From: Sparassis latifolia
Lineage: Eukaryota > Basidiomycota > Agaricomycetes > Polyporales > Sparassidaceae
DNA: 64,000 nt
Direction: 5' to 3'
NCBI GenBank assembly: GCA_018466975.1
Contig: CM031563.1
Location: 1,054,001-1,118,000, forward strand
In this document: in pieces, positions 23,196 to 33,857 of the stretch
Position numbering within the stretch: the first letter of the stretch is position 1
Layout of the letters: each line of letters begins with the position of its first letter
Program-made: the position numbers and the translations under genes
The notes under the pieces: generated by a model
The model's input: the letters and a program-made list of their open reading frames with translations, nothing else
The model's database searches: none
What the model was told of the DNA's origin: nothing

Positions 23196-24934
23196 TCAAC
23201 CCTCCTTCACAACCTCCTCGACTGCCTCCGCAAAGATGTTGCAGCCCTTTGCCAGATCCTCCTTAGAAATGTTCAACGGAGGAATGAACCGGATGACCTC
23301 GTACACGCTCGTCGTGAGGATGAGTAGTCCCTTCTCCACACACCTCTTCGCTACTCGGCTTGCCAGCTTCTTCGGTACAGCGGGATTGACGAAGGTGTCA
23401 TACGGTCCCGACCCAGTCGGGGATGCGAACTCAACAGCGACCATCAAGCCTTCGCCTCGTACATCGAGGATGCTGGGCGCAAGGCTCGCGTTATTCCGCA
23501 GAGCGTTTAACGCGAAGAAGAGTTCTTCGGACCTAACGCGAGCAGTCAGAACATAGATAGGACATTTAAACATTCAGACTTACCGAGCACTGACGTTCTC
23601 GAGGACCTTCTCTTCCTTCAGCACGTCGGCGACAGCGACTGCAGCTGCACACGCAACGGCATTACCAGCGTACGTTCCACCCTGAGGTAGTCGGCGGCAA
23701 TTATTCTCTCTGTATCTGCACGAAGCAGAGCGTGGGACTTACCATGGATCCGGGCTTCAGCTTGTCCGTTAACTCCTTCCGGCTGATCACGCCGCTAAGC
23801 GGGAACCCGTTCGCAAGACCCTACAGAATCACCAGATTCGAAATTCGTCAGAAACAATAAGTTGATATGACAAACCTTCGCGATGATCATGATGTCCGGG
23901 CGCACACCCGAATATTCGATGGCGAAATGTTTACCGGCTCGTCCGTAACCACACTGAACCTCATCGATGATGAGTAGAATACCCTCCTTGTCGCATACCT
24001 CCCGCAAGCCTTGCAAAAATTCGGGCGGGGCAGGAACATATCCGCCCTCACCGAGGATCGGCTCAATAATGATGGCAGCGGTATCACGGGGAGCAGTCTG
24101 CTGCGCCAGTAAAAGATTGAGCTGATTCAAGCAGTAAGCGGCGAGCTGCGGGCCTGGCGTCGAAGGAGGAAGACCAAGTTGGTGCCAGAATGGGTATGGC
24201 AGAGTGTAAACACCAGGCTGTTATCGCGTGTAAGAGTGTCAGCGGGCGGTCCGGCGGGAAATGACGTTAATACGTGCCATCAGTGGGAAGACACCTTCGC
24301 TGTATACAGTCTTGCTCTTCGTGACGGCCATCGCGCCAAAGGTTCGTCCATGATACCCGCCTGTTCCGTTATTGGTTGGCGAAGACGGCGATCGATAGGA
24401 TAGCCGAGCTGCACGTACCTTGCATTGCGATGATATTTTGTCGACCAGTTACAGTCCTCGCGATCTTTATGGCTGCCTCAACCGCCTCTGAGCCCGAGTT
24501 CCAGAAGAAGAACGAATTAAGAGATGGGTCAGGCATCATCGGGAGGAGCTTCTTGATTAGCTCTAAGTATGGCCCATGAAAAGCAATGCTGCACTGCAAA
24601 GGGGAGTTTCGATATAAGGTCAACAGTAGACAGGCTCGACGAAGGGTGCGACTTGCCTGCCCATGGACGAGCTTCATGCACTGCTCAGCCGCGGCACCGC
24701 TGATTTTGGGATGGCAATGGCCTTGTATCACAGGTTCGTGGTAATCTCAAATGAACTCGTGATGAGAAGCCTACCAAAGCTAGTCACACCGATACCGGAA
24801 GTGAAGTCTAGCATCATTTGGCCGTCTTCAAGGGTCACGTATGACCCTTCACCCTTGGTGATAACAGCATCCACGGTACGGGCGAGTCCCTTGGTGACAT
24901 ACTGCTGACCAAATTGCACGAGAGATGAAGCCAT
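23196..24934 (-). CDS. Class III PLP aminotransferase, GABA aminotransferase (GabT)-like
   Basis: The protein starts [18 protein letters not shown] and runs through [58 protein letters not shown] and [37 protein letters not shown] carries the PLP-contacting Asp, and [17 protein letters not shown] contains the Schiff-base Lys. It continues with [20 protein letters not shown] and ends [10 protein letters not shown]. These are the canonical class III (4-aminobutyrate/acetylornithine) motifs. It moves an amino group from an omega-amino acid to 2-oxoglutarate. The NSGSEAVE motif is the GabT-like form rather than what I recall for classic fungal Uga1, so the substrate is uncertain. At least five short introns. 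I see no convincing mitochondrial presequence. Confidence 0.88.
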
Positions 24935-25650
24935 TCTGGCGTGACGTGGTCCAGCTACTGTCGCTGAGACAGGAGGGAGTACTAATGGATGGCGGGTCGA
25001 GGACGCAAGGTTTGTGGAGTGGTCTCGGGAGGTGTTCCTGGTGCTGGTGGAGATATAAGAGGTCAGAACCCTGTATGAATGGAATGACTCGAATGATATA
25101 AGCCATTGACGATATGCATATTTACAGACCGGCCGAGTGCGATGTTTGGAGATAGGAGAGAGACCCGATCTCGGTGTATGAGGATGCAGATTGTTTGACT
25201 AGCGGGTATAACAATACCGGAGCACGCGTATATGCACGCGGAGTCGATCACATAAAGTAAAGATGTTACTCACGATGCGAGCCTAGTGACTGACTTTGTG
25301 AAATTTGTGGGAGATTGAATGGCGGAGGAGCGGATGCGGGCTGAAGAGAGCATGATGGTGGAGAAGGCAGAGGAGGAGCTCGAGAGAATGAGCCATATCT
25401 TTAAAGCACGAGCCTAATTTTGCAGCTGGAAAGATAAGTGAGAGTGACTCCAGCACGGGATCGAGCTGTGCCTCTCTGGACGAGTCGGCAAAGGGCCGTG
25501 AGCTCAAGGTGGACATCAACAAGCGCCGTTCGGTTGTACAGCTTTCTCTAGCCGATGGACTAGCCGAACTGTACTTACTTCTCCCAGCCACATCGCCGGA
25601 TCTCGCATCCATCTCTCGCTACTGCATTTGTATTTTCTTCAACCTCTCCG
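24935..25650. other. Intergenic region upstream of the aminotransferase
   Basis: About 700 bases. A minus-strand frame at 25283-25612 (109 codons) is Ser- and Leu-rich with no family features, so I do not call it a gene. It probably holds the aminotransferase promoter. Confidence 0.45.
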
Positions 25651-25945
25651 GCCTGCCGAGGACCCCCGACAATTGGTGAATAGGCCTGATCCAGAGAGGG
25701 CAAGAATATCCGTTGGGAAAAGGCCGTTTTTGGCCCAAAATGTCAGTGAAAAATGAGGCCTCACCGCATTTTTTGCTCCCCGGACCGCGTTTCTCCTCAT
25801 TCAGTTTCTAACCCTTAAAAGGTAATTTTGGGCGCTCCTGAGGCGGCGGCCACGCGAAATACCAGGCATGAGGCTCTCGAAAGTTCAAAATTTGTCCGTA
25901 ACTGGCTCAGGGACCTTCCCCAATTGTCGGGGGTCCTGCCTGCCG
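25651..25945. mobile_element. 279-bp hAT-like MITE with 8-bp target-site duplication
   Basis: The element spans 25659-25937. Its ends are inverted repeats: AGGACCCCCGACAATTGG at the left is matched perfectly over 18 bases by the reverse complement of the right end, and matching continues to about 22 bases with one mismatch. It is flanked on both sides by the same 8 bases, GCCTGCCG (25651-25658 and 25938-25945). An 8-bp duplication is the hallmark of hAT-superfamily insertion. The interior has no open frame of note, so it is a non-autonomous copy needing a transposase from elsewhere. It sits between the aminotransferase promoter and the next gene's 3' end. The intact ends and duplication suggest a fairly young insertion. 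Confidence 0.82.
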
Positions 25946-26152
25946 ATGCCGCATATTCGCCTCCACCACCCGTACCTGGTCGATATCCTCCTGCCGGACC
26001 GTTGACTCGTGCTGCACAAGATTGTTTGCTATGAATCAGTTATAAGCGGTTCTTCCCTATCGAGCCTGAGGCTATCGTTTGAAATGCTTTCAAACCGACG
26101 CACCCGACACCCTTCAAAACCAAGCCTCAGAAGCATCATCGGTGCATTTAGT

Positions 26153-27330
26153 CTAAGCGAGTGTACGAAACACTCTGTGCAGCAACTCTTTGCCGATAAG
26201 GTGGTTTGGGTCAATGCAGTCTAGACTTTCCGTTGGGAGGCGCACAAGATACGCAGCCTCGTGTGATGGGGCAGTTGGTCCCAACTTGTGCAACGTACCG
26301 ATCTCCACAATAATAGCGGCAGCCCCGAGTTTGTGCCTCCTCTGTAAGCAAAGTTAGTCTGCATACGTACACACTCATACTGCATGGCCGAAATTGTTAC
26401 AGAGTCCGCACTTACGCCCAGGAACGCGGTTGTATGTATGTATCACTAAGTGGGTTCCTTGTCTTATATGTTTATCTGACATATTGACGACAAGATGCTC
26501 TGTGATTTCGTCAGTCTTCTCGAAGCCGTCATACCAGGTCAGGCGGTTCCTGACACTGTTCTCTTTGCAAATGATGCAAACAAAACGGTTTTTCCTGTGC
26601 CCATGTCGTGGTGGATGCCATGACGTCAACAGGAATATGTCCTTTTGTCTTCATGACGTGGCTACCCACAAGGTTAATACGAAGGTGCCTCGCGGTGGGA
26701 GGCTTCCACCTCACCAGCGGCTTTCGGATCGGCTCGATTGCTAAGGCCAATCCACTCAGGCGTCTCAGTGTAGCGAGCAAGCAGTGGTACCGGCCGTTCT
26801 AACTTCACGCCACGATGTACGGGAAAGGAGGTACGATAGGGCGAACACGTCCTTCACCCTATCATCGTCATCGTTGGTCACGGCCTCTCAGATCTCAACT
26901 CCCGGGCGGAACTTCAAACATGCGCATGCTATCACGAGGTGGAAATCCCTCGGCGCGAATCAGAAGTACCCATTGGACAGCTGCAAAGGGGACTTGACCT
27001 GGGCTCGCGATTGTATTTCCAAGGCCGTGCAGATCTGCAGAGCGCGCGAGTCGTGCGAGCGAATGTCGCTTACTGTGGAGTGGTATCGAAGAGCATGGCC
27101 CGCGTACTGTTTCAGAGCGCTGAGTGACCTTGTCGGCTTGTCGGGCGGAGCGCTCTGTGGTTCTGACCGCATGGTGAATTCTCACTCGTACTGCATCTTG
27201 ACAAAGTGGGATGCTTCGGCTGACCAGATATACCTTACACAGGCACTCGTGTCACGTCCTCCTGACGAGAACTCTGGGGCAGGGTCAGAAGGATATATTG
27301 CGGACATCTGTCCCAGATATTCATGACTCG
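26153..27330 (-). CDS. Unresolved multi-exon hypothetical gene
   Basis: I do not recognise this gene. The best-supported part is the last exon (about 26153-26341). It follows a good acceptor (TTGCTTACAG) and reads RRHKLGAAAIIVEIGTLHKL, then HEAAYLVRLPTESLDCIDP, ending VFRTLA. Upstream, 26375-26629 codes FVCIICKEN, then VIHTYNRVPGRKCGLCNNFG, with two CxxC pairs that could bind zinc. Further upstream frames (26529-26780 and 26895-27185) could be exons, but I could not join them with confidence. A possible start is the MNIWDRCPQYIL frame near 27322. Could be an intact intron-rich gene or a decaying one. Confidence 0.35.
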
Positions 27331-27780
27331 ATGAGCTAATATGCGTGTCTGTAGGTTTGGCTGCGTTCTAGAGGATGTCGGAGTGTTCTGCGTGCACGAG
27401 TATTACGAGCCCTCGGCGAATCGACGGTGATATCTGCAGTAAGGGACACAACGAAGCATCGTGCAGAGACAAATGCATACCAATTGATCCTCTATGTCAC
27501 GTTTTACAGTATTCCGGCCTATGAATAAGCTGGGACTCACGACTCTTCAGACTCTTGAAGTTCAGAGGATTCTCTTTGTGGGTTTGGTATTCGAAGGGGC
27601 GCCTGCTGGTAATGAAGTGTAAGTACTCCTACTGCTTCTTTAACTTACTTTCTGTATTTCTGATCTTACTCATTTCTATTTATAACGTGCACCTAAATTA
27701 AAGTACTTACGTCTTTGCGGCGTAACTTGTTATGGCAATAGTGTTGCCCGATTTGGCATGCAAACTGTTGAGGAACCGGA
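27331..27780. other. Intergenic region upstream of the bli-3-like gene
   Basis: About 450 bases with no long frame. AT-rich at 27640-27720. I see nothing else in it. Confidence 0.5.
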
Positions 27781-27846
27781 TGACGTCACGAAGTCTCCTC
27801 CGACGTCATCCAAAAAGGAGCCCACCAAGTCTGGAGTATATATAAG
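27781..27846 (+). promoter_or_regulatory. CRE/ATF site and TATA box of the bli-3-like gene
   Basis: A perfect palindromic CRE/ATF site, TGACGTCA, is at 27781-27788, with a second GACGTCA copy near 27802. A strong TATA box, TATATATAAG (27837-27846), lies 60 bases before the ATG. bZIP ATF/CREB factors bind such sites in stress responses. The regulatory role is inferred. Confidence 0.62.
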
Positions 27847-27905
27847 ACCAACCTATCCAATCGCGCACGAGCTCTCCTTTCCCCCAACCTCCATCACAGA
27901 TCGCC

Positions 27906-28704
27906 ATGTCGAACAAAGACCTTGACCCTTACACCGCGAAGGCTGAAAACAATAATCTGACTCTCCAGGAGAAGGTTGACGGGCTGCGGAAAATCGTGAA
28001 GAGCGTCAAGGCCGGCATGCTCACCACGCGGAGCCCGAACGGCGCCCTCCATTCGCGTGCAATGGTGCCCGCTGGCCGTCAGTATTTTGCATCCGGACTA
28101 TATGCGCGTAATCGCAGCGTACTAATTAGCACCATCACAGTATCTCTCTCTCCTTCTCAAGTCACGCTCTGCTTCATCGCAAACCGCGTGTCCGGGAAGT
28201 TTGACGAGATCGGGAACGACGCGCACGTGAACGTGTCTTTCTACGACGAGTCTTCCACCAACTGGGCGTCGTACGCTGGCATCGCGAAGATTTCCCAGGA
28301 CAAGGAGAAGATCGAGAAACACTGGAGCTCCACGTACGTTTACATTTCTCGTGAGAGCATCTGGTTCTGATGCCGGGTGATTTTGCATTGGCAGGACGGC
28401 GGCGTGGTTCGGGGACCTCGGAGACGGTATCCATAAGGGGGACCAACACGACCCACGCGTTGCTCTCATCGAGGTCGTACCCTCGGAAATAAGGTACTGG
28501 ATCGCGACGCAGGGCGCCGTGGGACGGGTGGTGAACATTGCTACGAGTGCCATCATGGGAAATGCTGCAGCCCCGGGCGAGTTGAGGACTATCACGCAGG
28601 ACGAGGTCAGTCCAGTTCATTTCAATAGGGTTTGGGCATGCGCAGCACACTGACTTGTGAAACATGTACAGATCAAGCTCGTCCATGGACTTGAGTCAAA
28701 GTAA
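27906..28704 (+). CDS. Bli-3-like pyridoxamine-phosphate-oxidase-fold (general stress protein 26 type) protein
   Basis: Exon 1 codes MSNKDLDPYTAKAENN and KIVKSVKAGMLTTRSPNGAL, then HSRAMVPAG. A splice (donor GTCAGT near 28067, acceptor CTCAAG) gives LTLCFIANRVSGKFDEIGND, then VNVSFYDESSTNWASYAGIA and ISQDKEKIEKHWS. Two more introns lie near 28335-28394 and 28604-28671. The following exons code AWFGDLGDGIHKGDQHDPRV and IEVVPSEIRYWIATQGAVGR, ending HGLESK. These motifs match the split-barrel flavin-binding Pyrid_ox_like family that includes Neurospora bli-3 (blue-light-induced) and bacterial GSP26. It probably binds FMN or a related cofactor; the reaction is unknown. Promoter elements suggest stress or light control. 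Confidence 0.87.
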
Positions 28705-28988
28705 ATTCTAGCAAGTTCTTGCCGCGCTATAACGGTCGTAATTATAGCAGTATTCGTGGAGCAATTACTGTATCATCTGAAATTGCATTATTTTTTGCTG
28801 CCGACACATCTAAGAATTACAGTATCTACAAGTAGCAAACATTCATAGAACACAACAGGGGTGATAGAGGTACATCTACGGAGTTTCTTTGATAAGCAAC
28901 GCGTAACAGTCTCTCATTGTTCTAATACACACGCGGACAGAGACTTCTCGCTCCATAAGCGACGAGAAAAGATTCGTGCAAGTGTTAT

Positions 28989-30022
28989 TTAGTGCCGGAA
29001 CAGCACACTGTCAATGGACATGTGCGGAGAAGGTCTGTTGAAGATGGGAACGCTGTCATACCGCGCAGTGCCTGTTAGAGCAAAGCAGCAACTGACAACG
29101 GCAGTCCTACGCTCACCTCGCGGGAACGAGCATGGTGCGATGCACTGGTGAGCGCGGGTCCTGACCAGCTTCATACATAACGTTCGATGCATGCATGGGC
29201 TGGCTCAGCCCAAGGCCGACGAGCGGCGTCAGGTTCGGTGTCAGTGAAGGCGAACGATGCTCATGCTTGGGTGACCGCGGAGGCGAGCGATGCTCATGCT
29301 TGGGGCCAGTCCACGGGCTACGGCTGGCAGACCGGAGCTCGGGAGGGTAACGCTGGTGGCACTTTGGGCACGTCGAGTGACATGTACAGTAGCTCGCGCT
29401 GCCACGAGGGGTGGCGGGAGAGCGCGGCACAGGCGAGGTCGGCGGGTTGTAGGTCTGCACCTGCGCATCGAGCGTGCGGCTCCGCACGATCCTCTGGGGA
29501 GACCTCGTGTGTGAGGCTGGAGAGCTCATTGCGCTCACACTCCGGCTGGAGAAGCCGGGCTCTATCTTGGTCACTCCTGTCGTAGGAGAAGACGAGGTGC
29601 GTGCACCATGGTACGAAGAGGCTGGACTGGAAGGTTGCATGCTGGTGGCGCGCGCAAGTCGTCCACCAGGCGGGGTGAAGGGAGCCGCGTAGCTGTGGGT
29701 CGGCGTTGCCGTCTGTGTGGGCGGCGGTACACTGTGATAGATGTTCGTGCCGGTTTGAACCGCCCTGACTCTCCCTTGCGCCTGCGCCTTGCGGAATGCA
29801 TTTTGAGCCTCCTGCTTGCTAGGAAATCCTTTGTATATCGCTCCGGGCACATTCATCACTCGGTCAGCAGCCTCGTCCCTATACAACACAGCGGTCCGCA
29901 CCGACTCATCAGCTACATCAAGCTCGCTGACGTCGCGTCCCACGGTGACAAGATACTCACCAAGAGTCATACACGCCCGGTTCAGTACCGACGGTGACGA
30001 GGTAAGCACCCCACCTGCCCAT
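28989..30022 (-). CDS. RNase H1 N-terminal-domain-like protein with Ser/Pro-rich tail
   Basis: From MGRWGAYLVTVGTEPGVYDS, a splice (GTGAGT..GTCAG) leads to SVRTAVLYRDEAADRVMNVP and GAIYKGFPSKQEAQNAFRKA. This is the compact fold of the RNase H1 N-terminal (Cauli_VI) domain, which binds RNA-DNA hybrids or dsRNA, in the lineage-expanded form seen in Agaricomycetes. No RNase H catalytic domain follows. The rest (about 240 residues) is Ser/Pro/Thr-rich. It includes a small cysteine cluster (YCTCHSTCPKCHQRY) and a PKHEHRSP octapeptide occurring twice, encoded by near-identical repeats at 29249-29271 and 29282-29304. The last exon ends MSIDSVLFRH. A longer start at 30120 is open but breaks the domain. 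Function unknown; nucleic-acid binding is inferred. Confidence 0.65.
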
Positions 30023-30532
30023 TTCTCTGATCTCTCCGCGAGCCTGGGGGAAATGCGGAGAGGAAAAAGAGGGCTTACGACTCGCGCCCAACCCAGCTTT
30101 TGAAGTGGGTCCCACGACACGGCTGGCTAGTCACGGTGATATCGATGCTTCTACTAGGCTTCTGATATGTACATAATGGGCCATCATGCCATCTCATTCC
30201 GTCGGGTCAAGCTGTCGTTGAGTACAAGTATGCTGCACGATACTCAGACTAGCTACGAAATACACTTGCACCTATGCAGCAGCACGGTGAGCATACCCAT
30301 GCTAGAGGGAGGCAGACCCCCTTCGAATTCGTCAAGATTCTCGCTGCGTCAAAATTGTATTGAGTGCCTGGCAACGGATTCGAGGTGCTGCTTCGAGAAG
30401 TCGAGCATAGACTTCACATCCGTCTGAGAACTTACCAACCGTCATGCCGAAAATTACAGTGAGCATACCAAAGATGAATCCGACACTGCCAACCTCGAGA
30501 CTGCGCATACCACGCGCTCTGAGTACATCGCC
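30023..30532. other. Intergenic region between the RNase H1-like gene and ATG27
   Basis: About 510 bases. A plus-strand frame at 30167-30427 has no family features and overlaps expected promoter and 3' UTR sequence. No gene called. Confidence 0.5.
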
Positions 30533-31649
30533 TCAAACGGCTATATAGCCTCCTCGACTGGCACTCTGACGTGACCGTACAGAAGAACATAGATGTGAGA
30601 CGACATCCCTCAGCATGTATGGCACTTCCCTCCAGAAGTCACGGTGTCTGCCAAACGGGTCAGTTCGAGAAGGTAACGAGACGGCGGGAGGGCATACGGA
30701 ATGAGATCCATCCCTGTGGCACCGTATGTAGAGTAATTATAGTAGGCGCCCAATGTGAAATAGGCTGCGAACGAGAGGAAGAGTCTTGGATATCCATTCC
30801 AGAGGCAGTCAGAACGTGAAAGCACACAGATAAATGCAGTCCACTTACAATAGGAAGAAATAACCGACGCCAGATCCAACAGACTTTTGTTTCTTATCAT
30901 CTCCGCTGCCATCATCTCCTCCTGGCAAGTCTTCTGACGGCGCGTCCGGCGAACTGCCCAAAAGGCAACCAGCAGGTGCGCTCCACTCTACCGACATATC
31001 AGAGCGATTGTATGATACAAATGATGGTCCAGAGTCCTCTGGATTGCACAGTAGTTTCAGGTTAAAAGTTTGGGGTATCAGGTCGTTGCTTGTAGGGTCG
31101 GGATATGATGGCCCTCTGAAGGTAACACAGAGACCCTGCGGTGCTGATGCACATGGCGTAAGCAATTGATGTGAATGAGCGACTCCTGTACGCACAGGTA
31201 AGGGAAGTATATGCCATGTCTGTGGTAGATGACTTGGCTAGAGGAATAACAGCAAATATTCGGTCTGCCTCGCCTTCCTTGCGATTTGTTTTGGTGAGAC
31301 ATGCTCGTGTTCCTGAAGGACACTGAAAGTTCCGCGAGAACGGGACGTATGCGATTAGCGCTATGCACTGCACCGCAACTAAGCGACTTACTTGGTCTTG
31401 GGCACCGACTCCATCCTTCTGCTGCAAATCCGCGCAAAGGTTGAATGCAACGGAGTCAATCATTTCAGTTGGTGGGGACATTCGTGTGCGCGACACTGTG
31501 TGTTCGCCAGCCAAGGCAGTCAAGTCATACTTCAGGTTTCCAGAGGTAATGTGACAGTCGAATGGCGAGCCATCGTCCTGAGCAGAGACTAACGAGAAGA
31601 GCTGAAGTAATGTGTATGCGAATACGCGAATAGTGCGCCGTAGAATCAT
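30533..31649 (-). CDS. ATG27: Autophagy-related membrane protein Atg27
   Basis: Atg27 is a single-pass membrane protein that helps traffic Atg9 vesicles between Golgi, endosome and vacuole. The start MILRRTIRVFAYTLLQLFSL is a signal peptide. The luminal MRH (mannose-6-phosphate-receptor-like) domain follows: FDCHITSGNLKYDLTALAGE, VAFNLCADLQQKD, CPSGTRACLTKTN, GLCVTFRGPSYPDPT and FNLKLLCNPEDSGPSFVSYN, then WSAPAGCLLG. The paired cysteines are typical. After an Asp/Gly-rich linker comes the membrane helix (VGYFFLLFFLAAYFTLGAYY), then DLIPHRDFWREVPYMLRDVV, the conserved cytosolic tail. The C-terminus is GGYIAV, a YxxPhi sorting signal in the same place as the YSAV motif of yeast Atg27. About seven introns. 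It is head-to-head with the ataxin-3 gene across 283 bases. Confidence 0.92.
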
Positions 31650-31932
31650 CCGGATAGTTCAGAGACACAATTCCAGGGCTGCGAGAATTGAGAAGATGAT
31701 GGTCACCGCTGTGTACGGTACACAGGCCGCCAGTCCAGAAGTCCAAGGTAACAGGACCCCGTCAGCCAACTTACGTAAGAGACGCGACATTAGTAAAGAC
31801 CCTGAGCACCGCGTGTTACGCGTACCGCGACGCGTCACTCGAGGCAGCCACCACCGTGACTCTACGACAGGACTCCAGTATTTAGGTCCTCGTCTTCCCT
31901 CTGAGTTCCCAAGATATCTCTCTTGTACCACC

Positions 31933-33857
31933 ATGACCTCTCTCGACACTCTTATTCCCGTCATTTACCATGAAAAACAGCAGCCAGGGTCGATGCTATG
32001 TGCTCAACATGCGTTGAACAACCTCCTCCGTACGCCACCTGATGCCGTTAAAACGTGTTCATTGACCTGAGAAGGACTGATTCGATACAGAGGGAAATTT
32101 TGTTAGTTCACTTCTTCCCAGTTTTTTCCCGATGGCTATAGATGCTCAAAGATGTCTGGGGTTAGTTCACCGCTCCTGATCTATCAGCCATAGCCGAATC
32201 TCTAGATGCCTTGGAAGAGAGCTATGACGCGGACCGTGGACGTGCAAGCACGAATATGGACGATACAGGTATACTTCATCTGTTGATATCGGGCTTCCAG
32301 CAAGCTGAGGACCTCTTAGGTTTTTTCTCCGTGCAGGTGCTAGAGAATGCGCTGCAAGTGTGGGGACTTACGTATGCATCCCCACCTCTTATTACCTCTT
32401 AGATCGCGTATTAATTAGTTTGCGTGTCTAGACTCATCCGATGGCGAAGCGAAGCCATGCGCCCTTACCAACAATTTCCACAGTACGTCCTATAAAATCC
32501 GAACCAAATACGTTTTATCAACTTGCACTATCATGTCAGGACGCAGATGGCTTTCATACTCAATCATGAGCAACACTGGCTTACTCTGCGCCGCTTCGGG
32601 CACGTTTCACCCGCTCCCTTGCACGCTGATTCTGGCGGAGGACATTGGTTCAACCTCAATTCGTTCCTGGAAGCACCGCAGTGGATCAGCAACACATATC
32701 TCGGCATGGTCTTACAACAGTCCGAAGCTGAGGGTACGCTGAGCATATATGCATTACTCTCGTCTTTGACTCAATTTCGCCCACCAGGCTACTCTGTGTT
32801 TGCTGTAATCCAGACCGATCCTGAAGGACCCCTTGCACTTCCACGCACAGAGGCCGATGAGTTGGCGGCGTCAATTCCCGAATCGTCTGCCCCAAGTTCT
32901 GGAAACCGCATTTCGACTTCCAGAACACCACCGTCGTCAGCGGCGCTTCATGGATTCGAGGACGAGGACATGGAGCTACAGGCGGCCCTACAGGCATCGC
33001 TCACGGGCTCCCCACACGATTTTCTCCATCCGCCTTCATCAGCGCCTTCATCGTCGTCAGCCTATCGCGAGGCAAACCGTGGTGTACCTCCCGCGGCGCA
33101 GTACCCGTATTACAACCATGGCGAACCTCCGGAGCTGGAACCAGTAGACGACGAGGACGACGAAGAGGGCGACGCCGCGCCTATGGATCCCGTGGCAGCT
33201 AGCATGGCTCGAAACCGCGCCATCATGGAGCGCATGCGGCGCGAGCAAGAAGCGGCACTCCGGGAGGGATATGAACAGGAGGCGGCACGGGTCGAATGGG
33301 CCGCTGCGCACAGACCCCCTCAGGCCGTACAGGAGCACGATGACTACGAAGAGATGCTCCGGCGCGCGATTGAAGAGAGCGAGGCTGAAGCTAGGGTCAG
33401 AGACAGACCCGCCACGCAGCACACGGATGAAGGTGAGGCCGCTGACGCTGACGAGAACGAGGACGAGGACATGGACGACGAGGATTATGCGCCGCCTGTT
33501 GTTCCGCCCCGGATACCACATCCGTCTTCCTCGTACGGCGCGCGAGTGTACGACGACGAAGACGCGGAGCTGCAGGCGGCACTGAAGGCGTCGTTGGAGA
33601 GCGTTCCAGAAGATTTTCGGTTTCCCAGTCCCCGTCCTCCGATCCGACCACTGCCTCCTAGCTCCGGCGCGTCCAGTCTTTCCACGCCACGAGAGCAGCA
33701 AACTCCGCACGGTACGGCAACTCCACAGCGACCGGAAGAGGACACAGAAGACGCAGAGACGCAGTCCGAGGCGGAATCAAGTAGTGCGGCGGAACCTGAG
33801 GAACAGTTGAGCGTAGAAGAGATTAGGAAACGACGGCTGGCAAAGTTTGGTGGATGA
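31933..33857 (+). CDS. Ataxin-3-like deubiquitinase (Josephin domain plus three UIMs)
   Basis: This cysteine protease trims ubiquitin chains. The Josephin domain begins VIYHEKQQPGSMLCAQHALN, with the oxyanion Gln and catalytic Cys. It continues LSAIAESLDALEESYDADRG, NMDDTGFFSVQVLENALQVW, then NHEQHWLTLRRFG with the catalytic His and HWFNLNSFLEAPQWIS with the Asn. It ends YLGMVLQQSEAEGYSVFAVI. About 14 extra residues (HVSPAPLHADSGGG) lie between the His and Asn motifs. The C-terminal half has three ubiquitin-interacting motifs: MELQAALQASLTG (near 32974), YEEMLRRAIEESEAE (near 33346) and AELQAALKASLES (near 33565). Acidic linkers separate them and the end is EEIRKRRLAKFGG. Five or more introns before 32780. 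No polyglutamine tract is present. Confidence 0.93.

Noticed and set aside
28122..28686. Two long minus-strand frames across the bli-3-like gene
   Set aside because: They lie opposite well-conserved coding sequence with correct introns. Shadows.
30121..30190. Longer start (30120) for the RNase H1-like protein
   Set aside because: The long unspliced frame bypasses the conserved AYLVTVGTEPGVYDS segment, which is recovered only by starting at 30022 and splicing.
33057..33710. 217-codon minus-strand frame opposite the ataxin-3 tail
   Set aside because: Antisense shadow of the acidic UIM region.
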